Assembly (NCBI GenBank): GCA_903885375.1
Contig: CAISIK010000025.1
Location: 1-47,735 of the forward strand
Length of the DNA stretch: 47,735 bases
Source: an uncultured Pseudomonadota bacterium
GTDB taxonomy: Bacteria > Myxococcota_A > UBA796 > SXON01
Direction of reading: 5' to 3'
In this document: piece by piece, positions 1-9,473 of the stretch
Layout of the letters: every line of letters starts with the position of its first letter
Position numbering within the stretch: the stretch's first letter is position 1
Notes under the pieces: generated by a model
What the model was told of the DNA's origin: nothing
The model's database searches: none
What the model saw: the letters and a program-made list of their open reading frames with translations, nothing else
Made by a program: the position numbers and the translations under genes

Positions 1-97
<97 letters not shown>

Positions 98-103
98 TCC
101 CCT

Positions 104-148
104 GCCGCCCCCGTTGAGTCGAAAGACTCCGGGGGCGGCTTTATTTTT
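104..148 (+). terminator. Intrinsic terminator of the rRNA operon
   Basis: A 10-bp perfect stem (GCCGCCCCCG at 104-113 pairs with CGGGGGCGGC at 130-139) is extended, after a TT bulge, by a 5-bp stem GAGTC/GACTC closed by a GAAA tetraloop. A T-rich run TTTATTTTT follows. It lies directly after 5S rRNA and is a textbook Rho-independent terminator. Confidence 0.93.
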
Positions 149-414
149 GGCCTTGTGTTGCCCGCGCCGGTGTCTGCGGCTGGTCGCGGCGAGGCGCCGG
201 CGGTGCGCGGAGAGGCGCGGAGAGGCGCGATGGCGTTGCGTTAGCTTCGATGTCCGGTTCCGTGAGAATGTTGGCCATGCCCGCTTGACGGGTCCTCGCC
301 CGCGGGCGTCGGTGGTAGGCGACGGACGTCCGTCAGCCGGTCGGAAATGCAGGTAGTGATTCCAGGCACTTGTGCTGGCACGAGGCTGGCAGGAGGGCGG
401 CCGGGAGCAGCCTG
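149..414. other. Gene-free stretch upstream of comM
   Basis: No convincing gene is seen between the rRNA terminator and comM. It holds a 10-bp tandem duplication of the type GGAGAGGCGC near 209-228 and a perfect 14-bp palindrome, GACGGACGTCCGTC at 321-334, about 80 nt before the comM start. The palindrome could be an operator or a chance event in GC-rich DNA. A TTGACG at 285-290 has no matching -10 box at proper spacing. Confidence 0.4.
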
Positions 415-1929
415 ATGCCCGGTCTCGTTCATGGTGCGGTCCTCGTGGGGGTGGATGCGGTCGTGGTGTCCGTGGAGGTGGACCTCCTGCGGAGGCTGCC
501 GGCGGTGGCCATCATCGGCTTGCCTTCTGCGAGCGTGCGGGAGGCGGCGGAGCGCGTTCGAAGCGCGATCCTCTGCTCGGGGTTGGAGTTCCCTCGGTTC
601 CGGATCGTCGTGAGCCTGGCGCCGTCCGACCTCAGGAAGGAAGGAACCGGGTTCGATCTGCCGATGGCGGTCGCCATCCTGGCCGCGTCGGGCCAGGTGC
701 CGGCCGAGCGGGCCTCCGAGTGGCTCTTCGCCGGGGAGCTCTCCTTGTCGGGCGAGCTGCGTCCGGTTCGGGGGGCCCTGTCCATTGCGTGCGCGGCCGC
801 GGCCGGTGGGTTTGCCGGCGTCGTGGTACCCCGGGGTTGCGCTCGGGAAGCGGCGCTGGTGGCCGGGGTGGACGTGCGTGCCGCCCGGACCCTTCGCGAG
901 GTTGTGGAATTCCTGCGGGGGGAGGGTGCGCTTCCCGGTGCGCCGCCCGCCGAGGGAGTGGAGGCCGGTGCGGGGCTCGACCTTCGAGACGTCCGCGGTC
1001 AGCCGGAGGCCCGGTTCGCGCTCGAGGTGGCCGCCGCTGGTGGGCACAACCTGTTGTTCGAAGGTCCCCCGGGCTGCGGGAAGACGATGCTCGCCGCCCG
1101 GCTCCCCGGCATCCTTCCTCCGCTCACGCCCGAGGAGGCAGTAGAGTCCACCCGAGTACACTCTGCCGCCGGACTACGGGCGGATCGCGGCTCGGTGGTC
1201 TCCGTGCGGCCCTTTCGAGCCCCGCACCACAGCGTGAGCTCGGCGGCGATGGTGGGCTCTGCGGACCTGCGACCGGGAGAGGCTTCGCTGGCCCACAACG
1301 GCGTGCTCTTCCTCGACGAGTTCCCCGAGTTTCGGCGTGATGTGCGCGAGGCCCTGCGGGCGCCGCTCGAAGATCGGGTGATCGTGCTCGCGCGGGCCTC
1401 GGGGCGGGTGGTCTTCCCCGCGGACTTCGCCCTGATAGCCGCGGCCAATCCTTGCCCGTGCGGGTACTGGGGGCACCCCTCGCGGGCCTGCGTGTGCTCG
1501 CCATCGCAGCGCCAGCGGTACCGCGCCCACCTCTCCGGCCCGATCGTCGACCGGATCGACATGCGCCTCGAGCTCCGCCCGGTCGACCCGGCGCGGCTCT
1601 TCGACGCGGGCGGTGGCGAAGCGAGCGCCGCGGTCAGGGAGCGCGTGCAGCGGTGTCGTGACGTGCAGGCGGCACGCAATGGCCCGGGGCGGACGAACGC
1701 TTCGATTGCGGGCGATGAGCTCCTCGCGGTGACCGAGCCCGTCGAGGCGGCCCTCCGCGCGCTCGTCGAGCATGTGGAGCAGCACGGCACCAGCGCCCGC
1801 ACGGCCCGGCGGTTGTTGCGGGTGTCCCGCACCATTGCCGATCTGGACGGCGCAAGGAGGGTCGAGGTCCCGCACGTCCGGTCCGCGATGGCGCTGCGGT
1901 TGGACAGCGACGAGGAGGCAGCACCATGA
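415..1929 (+). CDS. comM: YifB/ComM family Mg-chelatase-like AAA+ ATPase
   Basis: 504-residue AAA+ ATPase of the YifB/ComM family, close to the ~506 aa of E. coli ComM. ComM is a hexameric helicase that promotes branch migration during natural transformation. Visible parts are an N-terminal Lon-protease-S5-like domain beginning MPGLVHGAVLVGVDA, a Walker A GPPGCGKTM near residue 218, the family signature FRAPHHSVS, the Walker B-like GVLFLDEFPEF, NPCPCGYWG, and a C-terminal Mg-chelatase domain with the arginine-rich helix ARTARRLLRVSRTIADL. The ATG at 415 was chosen over one 45 nt upstream because family homology starts there and a GGGAG lies 8-13 nt before it. The stop overlaps the next small ORF (ATGA), and recA follows, so recombination genes are grouped here. 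Confidence 0.93.
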   Translation: MPGLVHGAVLVGVDAVVVSVEVDLLRRLPAVAIIGLPSASVREAAERVRSAILCSGLEFPRFRIVVSLAPSDLRKEGTGFDLPMAVAILAASGQVPAERASEWLFAGELSLSGELRPVRGALSIACAAAAGGFAGVVVPRGCAREAALVAGVDVRAARTLREVVEFLRGEGALPGAPPAEGVEAGAGLDLRDVRGQPEARFALEVAAAGGHNLLFEGPPGCGKTMLAARLPGILPPLTPEEAVESTRVHSAAGLRADRGSVVSVRPFRAPHHSVSSAAMVGSADLRPGEASLAHNGVLFLDEFPEFRRDVREALRAPLEDRVIVLARASGRVVFPADFALIAAANPCPCGYWGHPSRACVCSPSQRQRYRAHLSGPIVDRIDMRLELRPVDPARLFDAGGGEASAAVRERVQRCRDVQAARNGPGRTNASIAGDELLAVTEPVEAALRALVEHVEQHGTSARTARRLLRVSRTIADLDGARRVEVPHVRSAMALRLDSDEEAAP

Positions 1930-2189
1930 TCCCGTGCGCGATCCAGCTGGTGGTCGTCGACCGCGTGGAGGAGGACATCGTCGTCGTCGAGGTCGGGAGC
2001 GCCCTCGTGCCGGTTGAGCTCGCGGCAGGGGCTGCCGCCGCAAGTGACGTCGGGGAGGGCAGCGCGTGGCGGCTGTGCCTCGTCCCGGCCGAAAGCCCGA
2101 TTGGGCTGCCCCCGACGAACGTTTCGATCGCGGGGCCAGCGCTTACCCCCGTCGCGTTCGACGCACCCCCGCGGGCCACCCCCCGCTGA
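1926..2189 (+). CDS. Small hypothetical protein, possibly DUF3006-like
   Basis: 87-residue ORF whose ATG overlaps the comM stop codon (ATGA), implying translational coupling. The N-terminal half, [17 protein letters not shown], resembles the beta-rich 'VDRxExxxAVVE' opening of DUF3006 proteins, a match by eye only. The C-terminal half is Pro/Ala-rich and low in complexity. No catalytic motif, signal peptide or membrane segment is seen. It ends 68 nt before recA. The alternative is a fortuitous ORF in GC-rich sequence, but the ATGA junction and a continuous frame argue for a real gene. Confidence 0.5.
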   Translation: MIPCAIQLVVVDRVEEDIVVVEVGSALVPVELAAGAAAASDVGEGSAWRLCLVPAESPIGLPPTNVSIAGPALTPVAFDAPPRATPR

Positions 2190-2210
2190 CCCCCTCGCGG
2201 TCGGCGCGGG

Positions 2211-2223
2211 GTGAATGGTTCAC
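2211..2223. promoter_or_regulatory. Candidate recA operator (13-bp inverted repeat)
   Basis: GTGAATGGTTCAC is a perfect 5-bp inverted repeat with a 3-nt spacer, ending 34 nt before the recA start codon. LexA-type operators are short palindromes with GAA/TTC half-sites at such positions. This one matches no consensus I know exactly, so the LexA link is inference. Confidence 0.35.
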
Positions 2224-2257
2224 GCCGCGGCCGGCTGGAGAACGACAAGGAGCAATC

Positions 2258-3268
<1,011 letters not shown>

Positions 3269-3277
3269 GCGCCGTCT

Positions 3278-3312
3278 GGTGCGCCCGCACCTCCCGCGGG
3301 CGCACCCTTCCT
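3278..3312 (+). terminator. Terminator after recA
   Basis: A perfect 11-bp stem, GGTGCGCCCGC at 3278-3288 and GCGGGCGCACC at 3296-3306, has a 7-nt loop and is followed by the pyrimidine-rich CTTCCTTCACT. The T-run is weak, so termination may be partial. Confidence 0.7.
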
Positions 3313-3449
3313 TCACTCACGACGACCGCCGACATGGCGCCGTCGGTCGGGCAGTCGAAGCCCCGCTCTCGCCCGCGGCGGATGGAGGAAGGGCACCGGA
3401 GGCCACTTGACCGGCGTTCTCCGCTTCGGGTTCGTGATATCGGCGCGGC

Positions 3450-4766
3450 GTGTATGACTTGATCATCGAGGACGGCACGATCCTCTCCTCCGCCGGTCGT
3501 CGGGTGGCCGATATTGGCGTCGAAGGGGGAGAGATCGTCTACATCGGCTCGCGTCCGGGGGGCGGGGCGCGCGAGCGCGTCTCGGCCATCGGCCGCTTCG
3601 TGGTTCCCGGCTTCATCGACGCCCACGTCCACTTCCGCGACCCCGGCCACCCCGCGAAGGAGGACTGGTCCTCGGGTTCGAGGTCGGCGGCGTCGGGCGG
3701 GGTCACCACGGTGTGCGACATGCCGAACACCTCGCCACCCACGATCACCGCAGAGGCGTGGCACGAGAAGGCAGCGATCGCCGCGGCCCGCTCCGTCGTC
3801 AACTACGGCATCTGGTTCGGGGCGGCGAGCGGCCGCGTTGAGGATGCCCGCCGGATGGCCGATGAGGGTCCGGCCTGCGGGATCAAGGTCTTCATGGGGG
3901 CGAGCACCGGCCCGCTGCTGGTCGACGATCCCACGCTGGTGCAGTTCTTCGAGCGCACCACCGCGCTGATGGGCGTCCACGCGGAAGACGAAGGGGTGTT
4001 GCAGGCGCAGCGGGTGTTGTGGGAGGGGCGCACGCCGCCGACCCACCACGACAGCCGGCCCGCGGAGGCGGCGGTCACGGCCGTCCGGCGCCTCGTCACG
4101 CTCACCCGCGAACACCCGCGCCCGGTGCACGTGTGCCACGTCTCCACCGAGGCCGAGCTCGCCGTGCTCGAAGCTGTGCGCGGCGAGCTGCCGATCAGCC
4201 TCGAAGCGTCGCCGCACCACCTCTGGCTCAACCACGAATCCCCGTTGGGGAACTACGGCAAGGTCAACCCGCCGCTCCGGCCCGAGGCCGATCGTCGCGC
4301 GCTTTGGGCGGCGCTGCGGCAGGGGTTGATTGACACCATCGGGAGCGACCACGCCCCGCACACGCGCGAGGAGAAGGAGCGCAGCTACGCCGAGTCACCC
4401 TCGGGAATGCCGGGCGTGGAGTTCATCTTCTCGCTGATGCTCGCCGCCGTGCGTCAGGGGCGCATCGGCCTGGAGCGCGTCGTTCAGCTGTGCGCGGAAG
4501 CGCCGGCCGCGCGCTTCGGCTTTGCGCGCAAGGGGCGGATTGCGGTGGGGGCCGACGCCGACCTCGTCGTCTTCCGCGAGAACGACCTTGTCCGCCTCAC
4601 GGCCGACCGCATCCTCTCCCGGGTGGGCTGGAGTCCGTACCTGGGCCAGAACATCGCCGCGAAGCCGGAGATGGTCTTCGTGGGGGGGAGCCTGGTGGCG
4701 CGCTCCGGCGTCATCGTCGATGACGCCGTTCGGGGTTCGCTCGTGTCGCCGTCGCGGGGGGCCTGA
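3450..4766 (+). CDS. pyrC: Dihydroorotase (class I amidohydrolase)
   Basis: 438-residue amidohydrolase best matched to class I dihydroorotase, which interconverts carbamoyl-aspartate and dihydroorotate in pyrimidine synthesis. Seen: the metal-binding DAHVHFRDPG with HxH and the substrate-binding Arg, KEDW, GGVTTVCDMPNT, IKVFMGAS with the lysine that is usually carboxylated, HAEDEG, VCHVST, and the aspartate motif GSDHAPHT followed by GMPGVEF. The start is a GTG at 3450 without a clear Shine-Dalgarno; no in-frame ATG lies nearby. Related hydantoinases and allantoinases share the fold, but the DHAPH and NYGKVNPPLR motifs favour dihydroorotase. The stop is directly followed by the GTG of the next gene, so the two are coupled. 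Confidence 0.85.
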   Translation: MYDLIIEDGTILSSAGRRVADIGVEGGEIVYIGSRPGGGARERVSAIGRFVVPGFIDAHVHFRDPGHPAKEDWSSGSRSAASGGVTTVCDMPNTSPPTITAEAWHEKAAIAAARSVVNYGIWFGAASGRVEDARRMADEGPACGIKVFMGASTGPLLVDDPTLVQFFERTTALMGVHAEDEGVLQAQRVLWEGRTPPTHHDSRPAEAAVTAVRRLVTLTREHPRPVHVCHVSTEAELAVLEAVRGELPISLEASPHHLWLNHESPLGNYGKVNPPLRPEADRRALWAALRQGLIDTIGSDHAPHTREEKERSYAESPSGMPGVEFIFSLMLAAVRQGRIGLERVVQLCAEAPAARFGFARKGRIAVGADADLVVFRENDLVRLTADRILSRVGWSPYLGQNIAAKPEMVFVGGSLVARSGVIVDDAVRGSLVSPSRGA

Positions 4767-5624
4767 GTGGCCCCCCCGGCGCGCATCTGGCTCCTCGCGG
4801 GTCCGCCGTTCTCCGCGGCGCAGTACCGTCCCACCCTCAAGCGCCTCGGCGACTTGCGGCCCGCCCTCCCGGTGGAGGCGATCGCCGTCAGCCCCCTGGG
4901 CGGGAGCTGGTCCGAGAGCGCCGCCGCGCTCGTCGACCGGATCCAAGCCAGCGATGTGGTCTTCGCCCATGGACTGGCCGTGCCGGTCGCCTGCGCGGTA
5001 GCCACGCAACGCTCGCTGGGCGGCCTCATCCTCAGCAACGGGCCGCTCCGCCGTGTCGACCCCGCCACCGATGCCGTGATCCGGCTCGCGGCCGTGCCCG
5101 GCGTGGGCCTCCTGCCCTTCCTTCGGTGGCCCTGGCTGGCCTGGCTCCGTTCTTCGGTGGGCCTTCGACGGGCGGTGAACAACCCCTACGCCATGGACCG
5201 CGACACGGTTGCCGCGGTTTGCGGAGAGCTGGTGTCGTCGCCGGCGGGTTCGATGGCGCTGCGCCGGTGGCTCGGCAGCCTCCGGACCCCCTGGCCGGAT
5301 CCGGCCGGTCTGCCCGGTCCCCTCCGCCTCCTTTGGGGTGACAACGACCGCCTGCATCCCCTCGCGGATGCCGATGAGATCGATGCAGTTCGCGGTGGTG
5401 GGGGGGTGTCCATCCAGGAGGGCGGGCGCTTCGCATGGCCTGAAGAGATGCCCTGGGCCCTGGCCGATGCCGTCCTGTTCGCGTTCGATCAGGCCCATCC
5501 GTCCGCTACCCCCGAGCACGCGGGGCCGGTCGCGGGAGCCTCGGATCCGGTCGCCACGACACCAGAGTCGCGGAAGGGCGGGCGCCGGCGTTCCGCCGCG
5601 AGGTCACAGCGCGATGAAGGGTAG
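4767..5624 (+). CDS. Alpha/beta-hydrolase-fold-like protein lacking the nucleophile
   Basis: 285-residue protein starting with GTG immediately after the dihydroorotase stop (TGAGTG). The overall pattern is alpha/beta-hydrolase: an N-terminal strand RIWLLAGPPF, an elbow-like VVFAHGLAVPVAC at residues 64-76, LGGLILSNGPL, and the acid-loop LLWGDNDRLHP near 188. The elbow usually reads GHSxGG; here AHGLAV has Gly at the Ser position. The usual C-terminal GH motif reads GGRFAWPEEMPW, with Arg for His. Both predicted catalytic residues are therefore missing, suggesting a non-catalytic or altered function. The last 60 residues are a low-complexity, basic tail. No signal peptide. The fold assignment is by motif only. 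Confidence 0.6.
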   Translation: MAPPARIWLLAGPPFSAAQYRPTLKRLGDLRPALPVEAIAVSPLGGSWSESAAALVDRIQASDVVFAHGLAVPVACAVATQRSLGGLILSNGPLRRVDPATDAVIRLAAVPGVGLLPFLRWPWLAWLRSSVGLRRAVNNPYAMDRDTVAAVCGELVSSPAGSMALRRWLGSLRTPWPDPAGLPGPLRLLWGDNDRLHPLADADEIDAVRGGGGVSIQEGGRFAWPEEMPWALADAVLFAFDQAHPSATPEHAGPVAGASDPVATTPESRKGGRRRSAARSQRDEG

Positions 5625-5789
5625 GTTGAATCGGGTATGCGGCGAGGGGGGGCGCCCTCTGGCACGCGGATTGCTAATCCTTCTGTTCGGAGACGCGACT
5701 GCCGGTAGCCGGACGGGTACCCCCCGCCTGCCCTACCCAACGGGGCGCCCAGCGTGGAGGCTGGGCGTCCCGGCCCCCTTGGGGTTGGC

Positions 5790-7727
5790 ATGAACCTCGA
5801 GTCGCTGGCAGGTTCGGTTCGCGTGGATGCCACGCCCATCGAGTGTCTGGCGCATTCACGCGACCTCTGGCCGCGGAGCACCCTCGAGCTTGCCGGCGGC
5901 AGCCTTCCGAAGGCGCCCGCCGCCGTGGCGTTCCCCCGGGATGAGAGCGAGCTCCGCTTCGTGCTCGACTGGGCCGTGGCGAACCGCGTCGCCGTCGTGC
6001 CGTGGGGGGCCGGGAGTGGGGTTTGCGGTGCGGCGGCCGGTCGTGTCGGCGCCATCACCGTCGACCTGAAACGCATGAACCGGATCGGCCGTGTGGACGA
6101 GGCCACCGCCACCGTTCGGGTGGGCCCGGGCGTGATCGGTCAGCACCTCGAGGATGAGCTCGAGCGGCAGGGGTGGGCCACCCGCCACAGCCCCAGCTCC
6201 ATCTGGTGCAGCACCGTGGGGGGATGGGCGGCGAGCCGGTCGGCGGGCCAGTTCTCGAGTCGCTACGGGAAGTTCGAGGACATGGTGGCCGCCATGCGCG
6301 TCGTGGCGCCGGCGCGCACCTTCCGCACGGGGCGCTGGGCGGAGGGGGTCGACCTGGGGCCCTGGGTGCTGGGCGCCGAGGGGAGCCTCGGCATCATCTC
6401 GGAGCTGCTCGTTCGCGTGGTCCGCGTTCCCGAAACGCGGCGGCTCCGCGGCTACCGGTTCCCCTCCGTGGAAGCCGCGTGGACGGCCATGCGGGCCGTC
6501 ATGCAGGCCGAGCTCAATCCCTGTGTGCTGCGGCTCTACGACGCGGTCGACACCCGCATCGGCGGCCGAGGGAAGGGCGCCCGGTCCTCGGGCGGCGGGC
6601 TGCTCTCTTCGCTGGTGAAGTCCTTCGACTCCTCGGGCACCACCAGCCTCAGTCTCCCGCTCTCGATGCCCGGACTGCTCAACTCGCTGGCCCGCTGGGG
6701 CGGCGACGAGTGCGTGCTCATCGCCGGCTGGGAGGGCAGGGAGGACGTGGTGGACGTGCTGGCGCGGCACGGTCACGCCCTGCTAGGCCGGGAAGGGGAG
6801 GACCTTGGCGCCGAGCCGGGCGAGCACTGGTATGCCCATCGACATTCGGTCAGCTACAAGCTCGCCCCCCTGTTCACGCGCGGCGCATTCGCCGACACGA
6901 TGGAAGTCGCGTGCCTCTGGTCGCGGCTCCCCGCCCTCGATGCCGCCGTCCGCGCCGCCCTCGGCGAGGACTGCTTCGTGATGGCGCACTACTCCCATGC
7001 CTACCGGGAGGGGTGCAGCATCTACTTCACCTTCGTGGGGAAGGGGGAGATTGAGCGCTACGACCGGGTGTGGAAGCGGGCGCTCGATGCTGCCGCCTCG
7101 GTCGGTGCCACCGTCGCCCACCACCACGGCGTGGGGCCGCACAAGATGCACGCGGCCGCGCGAGAGCTGGCGGGCGTGGCGCCCCTGTTCGATGCGCTGC
7201 GGCGTGAGCTCGATCCGGCGGGCATCCTCAACCCCGGCCGCATCTTCCCGCCCGTCGAGGTCGACGAGCCGGCGGCGCCGCGAATCGGGGTCGACAAGGT
7301 CTCGATGGTGGCCACGTTGCCCGCGCAGCAGCCCGCCGAGGAGCGCGACGCCTGGCTTTCCGCCGAAGGCATGAGCCTGCGTTTCCCGACCAGCGGGCCG
7401 CTCTCCCGATCATTGCAGGCCTCGCGCCCCCCATGGGAGAGCCCGGTCCTCGGCGCGTCGGCATTCATCGGGGGCAAGCGAGTGGTTTTCGTGGACACTC
7501 CCCGCTCCTCCGCCGGTCCCGATCCGCGCGCCTCCCTCTCGCCCGAGCAGTACGAGTGCCTCACCGTACCCGTGGTTCCGAAGGGGGAGCCGACCGTGCT
7601 CGTCGGTCATCTGGCTCCCGATGTGCGCCCCGCGCGTGTGCTGATGGAGGGTTGGGAATTACGGGGCCCGGCGGCGAGTGATCTCGGGTCGATCTGCGCG
7701 GCGGATGCCGAGGGGGCGAGCGGATGA
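5790..7727 (+). CDS. FAD-dependent alkyl-DHAP synthase-like oxidoreductase with C-terminal extension
   Basis: 645-residue flavoprotein of the FAD_binding_4/FAD-oxidase_C type, closest by eye to alkyldihydroxyacetone-phosphate synthase (AGPS), which swaps the acyl chain of acyl-DHAP for an alkyl chain in ether-lipid synthesis. Seen: PWGAGSGVCGAAAG (FAD pyrophosphate loop), GQHLEDELERQGWATRHSPS, then STVGGWAASRSAGQFSSRYG and FEDMVAAMRVV, which parallel the AGPS signature almost residue by residue. Also seen are HYSHAYREGCSIYFTF and the catalytic-type VAHHHGVGPHKM near residue 447. NPGRIFPP near 482 ends the family domain; about 145 further residues have no recognised domain. The ATG at 5790 fits the homology better than one at 5754. 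GlcD-type 2-hydroxyacid dehydrogenase is the alternative. Confidence 0.72.
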   Translation: MNLESLAGSVRVDATPIECLAHSRDLWPRSTLELAGGSLPKAPAAVAFPRDESELRFVLDWAVANRVAVVPWGAGSGVCGAAAGRVGAITVDLKRMNRIGRVDEATATVRVGPGVIGQHLEDELERQGWATRHSPSSIWCSTVGGWAASRSAGQFSSRYGKFEDMVAAMRVVAPARTFRTGRWAEGVDLGPWVLGAEGSLGIISELLVRVVRVPETRRLRGYRFPSVEAAWTAMRAVMQAELNPCVLRLYDAVDTRIGGRGKGARSSGGGLLSSLVKSFDSSGTTSLSLPLSMPGLLNSLARWGGDECVLIAGWEGREDVVDVLARHGHALLGREGEDLGAEPGEHWYAHRHSVSYKLAPLFTRGAFADTMEVACLWSRLPALDAAVRAALGEDCFVMAHYSHAYREGCSIYFTFVGKGEIERYDRVWKRALDAAASVGATVAHHHGVGPHKMHAAARELAGVAPLFDALRRELDPAGILNPGRIFPPVEVDEPAAPRIGVDKVSMVATLPAQQPAEERDAWLSAEGMSLRFPTSGPLSRSLQASRPPWESPVLGASAFIGGKRVVFVDTPRSSAGPDPRASLSPEQYECLTVPVVPKGEPTVLVGHLAPDVRPARVLMEGWELRGPAASDLGSICAADAEGASG

Positions 7728-8497
7728 CGATTGTCACTGACACGTGTCCGTTCTGTCCGCGCCTCTGCCGGCACGTCTGCCCCGTCGTTGCGGCCACGGC
7801 GCGCGAGTCGGCCACGCCCACGGCAATCGCCACGGTGATCCGCCTCGCCCAGCAAGGGAAACTCACCAGCGAACTTGCGGAGTCCGCCCTCTCCCTGTGC
7901 AACGGATGCGGCGCCTGCGCCCGCCATTGCGGCGTGGGCATGGATGTCGCAGCCACGGTGCGGGAGTGCCGCTCGCGGCCGACGCCCGCGCCGCTCCCCG
8001 CCCTGCCGGCCGACTCGCGGCCGGTGCGCGTGCGTGTGGGCGAGGGCGAAGCCTCGGGAACCGTGGTGCACACGCCGGACTCCCTGGGCCACGCCGCCGT
8101 GCTCGCCGGGGATCTCGCCCACGTGAAGCGCGTGGGGCGCCACTTCGGCGGCCGGGGTGTCCTGACGGACTCCAATGCGGTCGCCGCCGTGCTGCTGGCC
8201 GCGAGCGCGCTGCCGGGGATCGCCCCGATCACGGTGGTGATGGACGTGCCTCCGCTCGGCGGCGCGCGGTTCATGACCTGCTGGGAAGGCGCCACGGGGG
8301 CCGACGGGCAGGTGGCGTGTTGCGGCGCGCGTGAGGGATTCGAAACCGCGAATCCCTCGGTCGCGTCGGCCATGGCGCAGGAGGCGGTTCGCCGAATGGG
8401 CGGAGAGCCGACCGTCTGTGCGGATGGGCATTGCGCGGCGTGGCTGCGCGTCCACGGTGGGGTTGTGGAGGGACCGCATGCCGACGTCAGCAGCTGA
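7724..8497 (+). CDS. 4Fe-4S ferredoxin-type protein with CCG-like C-terminus
   Basis: 257-residue Fe-S protein resembling the GlpC/GlcF electron-transfer subunits that partner FAD_binding_4 dehydrogenases. Two N-terminal cysteine clusters are readable: CPFCPRLCRHVCP at residues 8-20 and CNGCGACARHC near 60. The C-terminal part has VACCGAREGF and, after about 30 residues, CADGHC, a reduced version of the CCG domain of heterodisulfide-reductase-like proteins. Its ATG overlaps the upstream flavoprotein stop (ATGA), so the two products are probably made in equal amounts and may form a complex. Half the length of GlcF/GlpC (about 400), with a single CCG-like motif. The electron acceptor is not apparent. 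Confidence 0.7.
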   Translation: MTIVTDTCPFCPRLCRHVCPVVAATARESATPTAIATVIRLAQQGKLTSELAESALSLCNGCGACARHCGVGMDVAATVRECRSRPTPAPLPALPADSRPVRVRVGEGEASGTVVHTPDSLGHAAVLAGDLAHVKRVGRHFGGRGVLTDSNAVAAVLLAASALPGIAPITVVMDVPPLGGARFMTCWEGATGADGQVACCGAREGFETANPSVASAMAQEAVRRMGGEPTVCADGHCAAWLRVHGGVVEGPHADVSS

Positions 8498-9473
8498 TTT
8501 CCGGAGCACCGAGGGCCACGGAGCCCGCAATCGCGGCGAGCGCCTCGTGGTGGTGGCCAACCCCAACGCGGGCGGTGGCCGCGCGGGGCGCCAGCGCGAC
8601 GTCATCGAACGTGCCGTCGACCGCGCGTTCGAGCAGGCCGAGGTGCGGTGGACGACGGGCCCGCGGCACGCGACTGAGCTGGCCCGCGAAGCGGCCGAGC
8701 AGGGCGCCGACATCGTGGCGGCGCTGGGCGGCGATGGCACCTGCAACGAGGTCGTCAACGGCCTGATGGGCGCGGAGGCGCCGATCAATCCCCGCTGCAT
8801 CTTCGCGACCATCCCGTTCGGCACGGGCGGCGACCTCGTCCGCACCCTGCAGATGCCGCGGTCGCTGTCCGAGGCGCTGTGGGTGGTGAGCACCGGCACG
8901 ACCGTTCACGTCGACGTAGGCGAAGTCATCCTCGAGAGCGGCCCCCGCCACTGGTTCATCAATGTGTCGGGCGCCGGCGCGAACGCGGATGTGTGTGTGC
9001 GGGCGAATCGTTCGTCGAAGACCTTCGGCGGCACGCTCACGTTCCTCGGCGCCATCCTCGGCACGGTGCGCGAGTTCGAGCCCCGCCGCACCACCTGGAG
9101 GTGGCGTCTGGGCGAGGAGTGGAACGAAACCACGCTGGACTGCCTCGGTTCCTTTGTTGCCAATGCGCACTACTGTGGTGCAGGACTGCACGTGGGCAAG
9201 GGGGGCTCCATGGCGGACGGCAGGTTCGAGGTGACATTGCTCCCCCGACTGAGCCTGCGCGAGACCCTGGCGGCACTGGCCCACGCGCGCACCGGGAACC
9301 TCCACAAGATTCCTCGATCTATCGTCGTTCAAGCAAACGAAGTCGTAATGGACGGCGACCTCGTTGTTGAGACGGATGGCGAGCCCCGCGTGGCCGGACC
9401 GGCCCGTTGGCGTATGGCGCCGGCCGCCCTGCAGGTCCGGGCCGGCTGGTCAACCCCGCCCGTCGCTCTTTAG
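8478..9473 (+). CDS. Diacylglycerol kinase-family lipid kinase
   Basis: 331-residue member of the DAGK catalytic-domain family (YegS/DgkB-like), which phosphorylates lipid hydroxyls with ATP. Seen: LVVVANPNAGGGRAGR at the N-terminus, ATELAREAAEQGADIVAALG followed by GDGTCNEVVNGL (the GGDGT nucleotide loop), and PFGTGGDLVRTL, where the family usually has GTxND; Gly replaces Asn. The start at 8478 has GGAGGGA upstream and overlaps the Fe-S gene by 20 nt; an upstream in-frame start at 8331 would overlap it by 167 nt and adds no homology. Third gene of a coupled operon with an AGPS-like enzyme, which points to an ether- or neutral-lipid substrate (inference). Confidence 0.87.
   Translation: MPTSAADFRSTEGHGARNRGERLVVVANPNAGGGRAGRQRDVIERAVDRAFEQAEVRWTTGPRHATELAREAAEQGADIVAALGGDGTCNEVVNGLMGAEAPINPRCIFATIPFGTGGDLVRTLQMPRSLSEALWVVSTGTTVHVDVGEVILESGPRHWFINVSGAGANADVCVRANRSSKTFGGTLTFLGAILGTVREFEPRRTTWRWRLGEEWNETTLDCLGSFVANAHYCGAGLHVGKGGSMADGRFEVTLLPRLSLRETLAALAHARTGNLHKIPRSIVVQANEVVMDGDLVVETDGEPRVAGPARWRMAPAALQVRAGWSTPPVAL

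Noticed and set aside
3421..3449. A promoter directly before the dihydroorotase
   Set aside because: No -35/-10 pair with acceptable spacing and no Shine-Dalgarno could be seen before the GTG.
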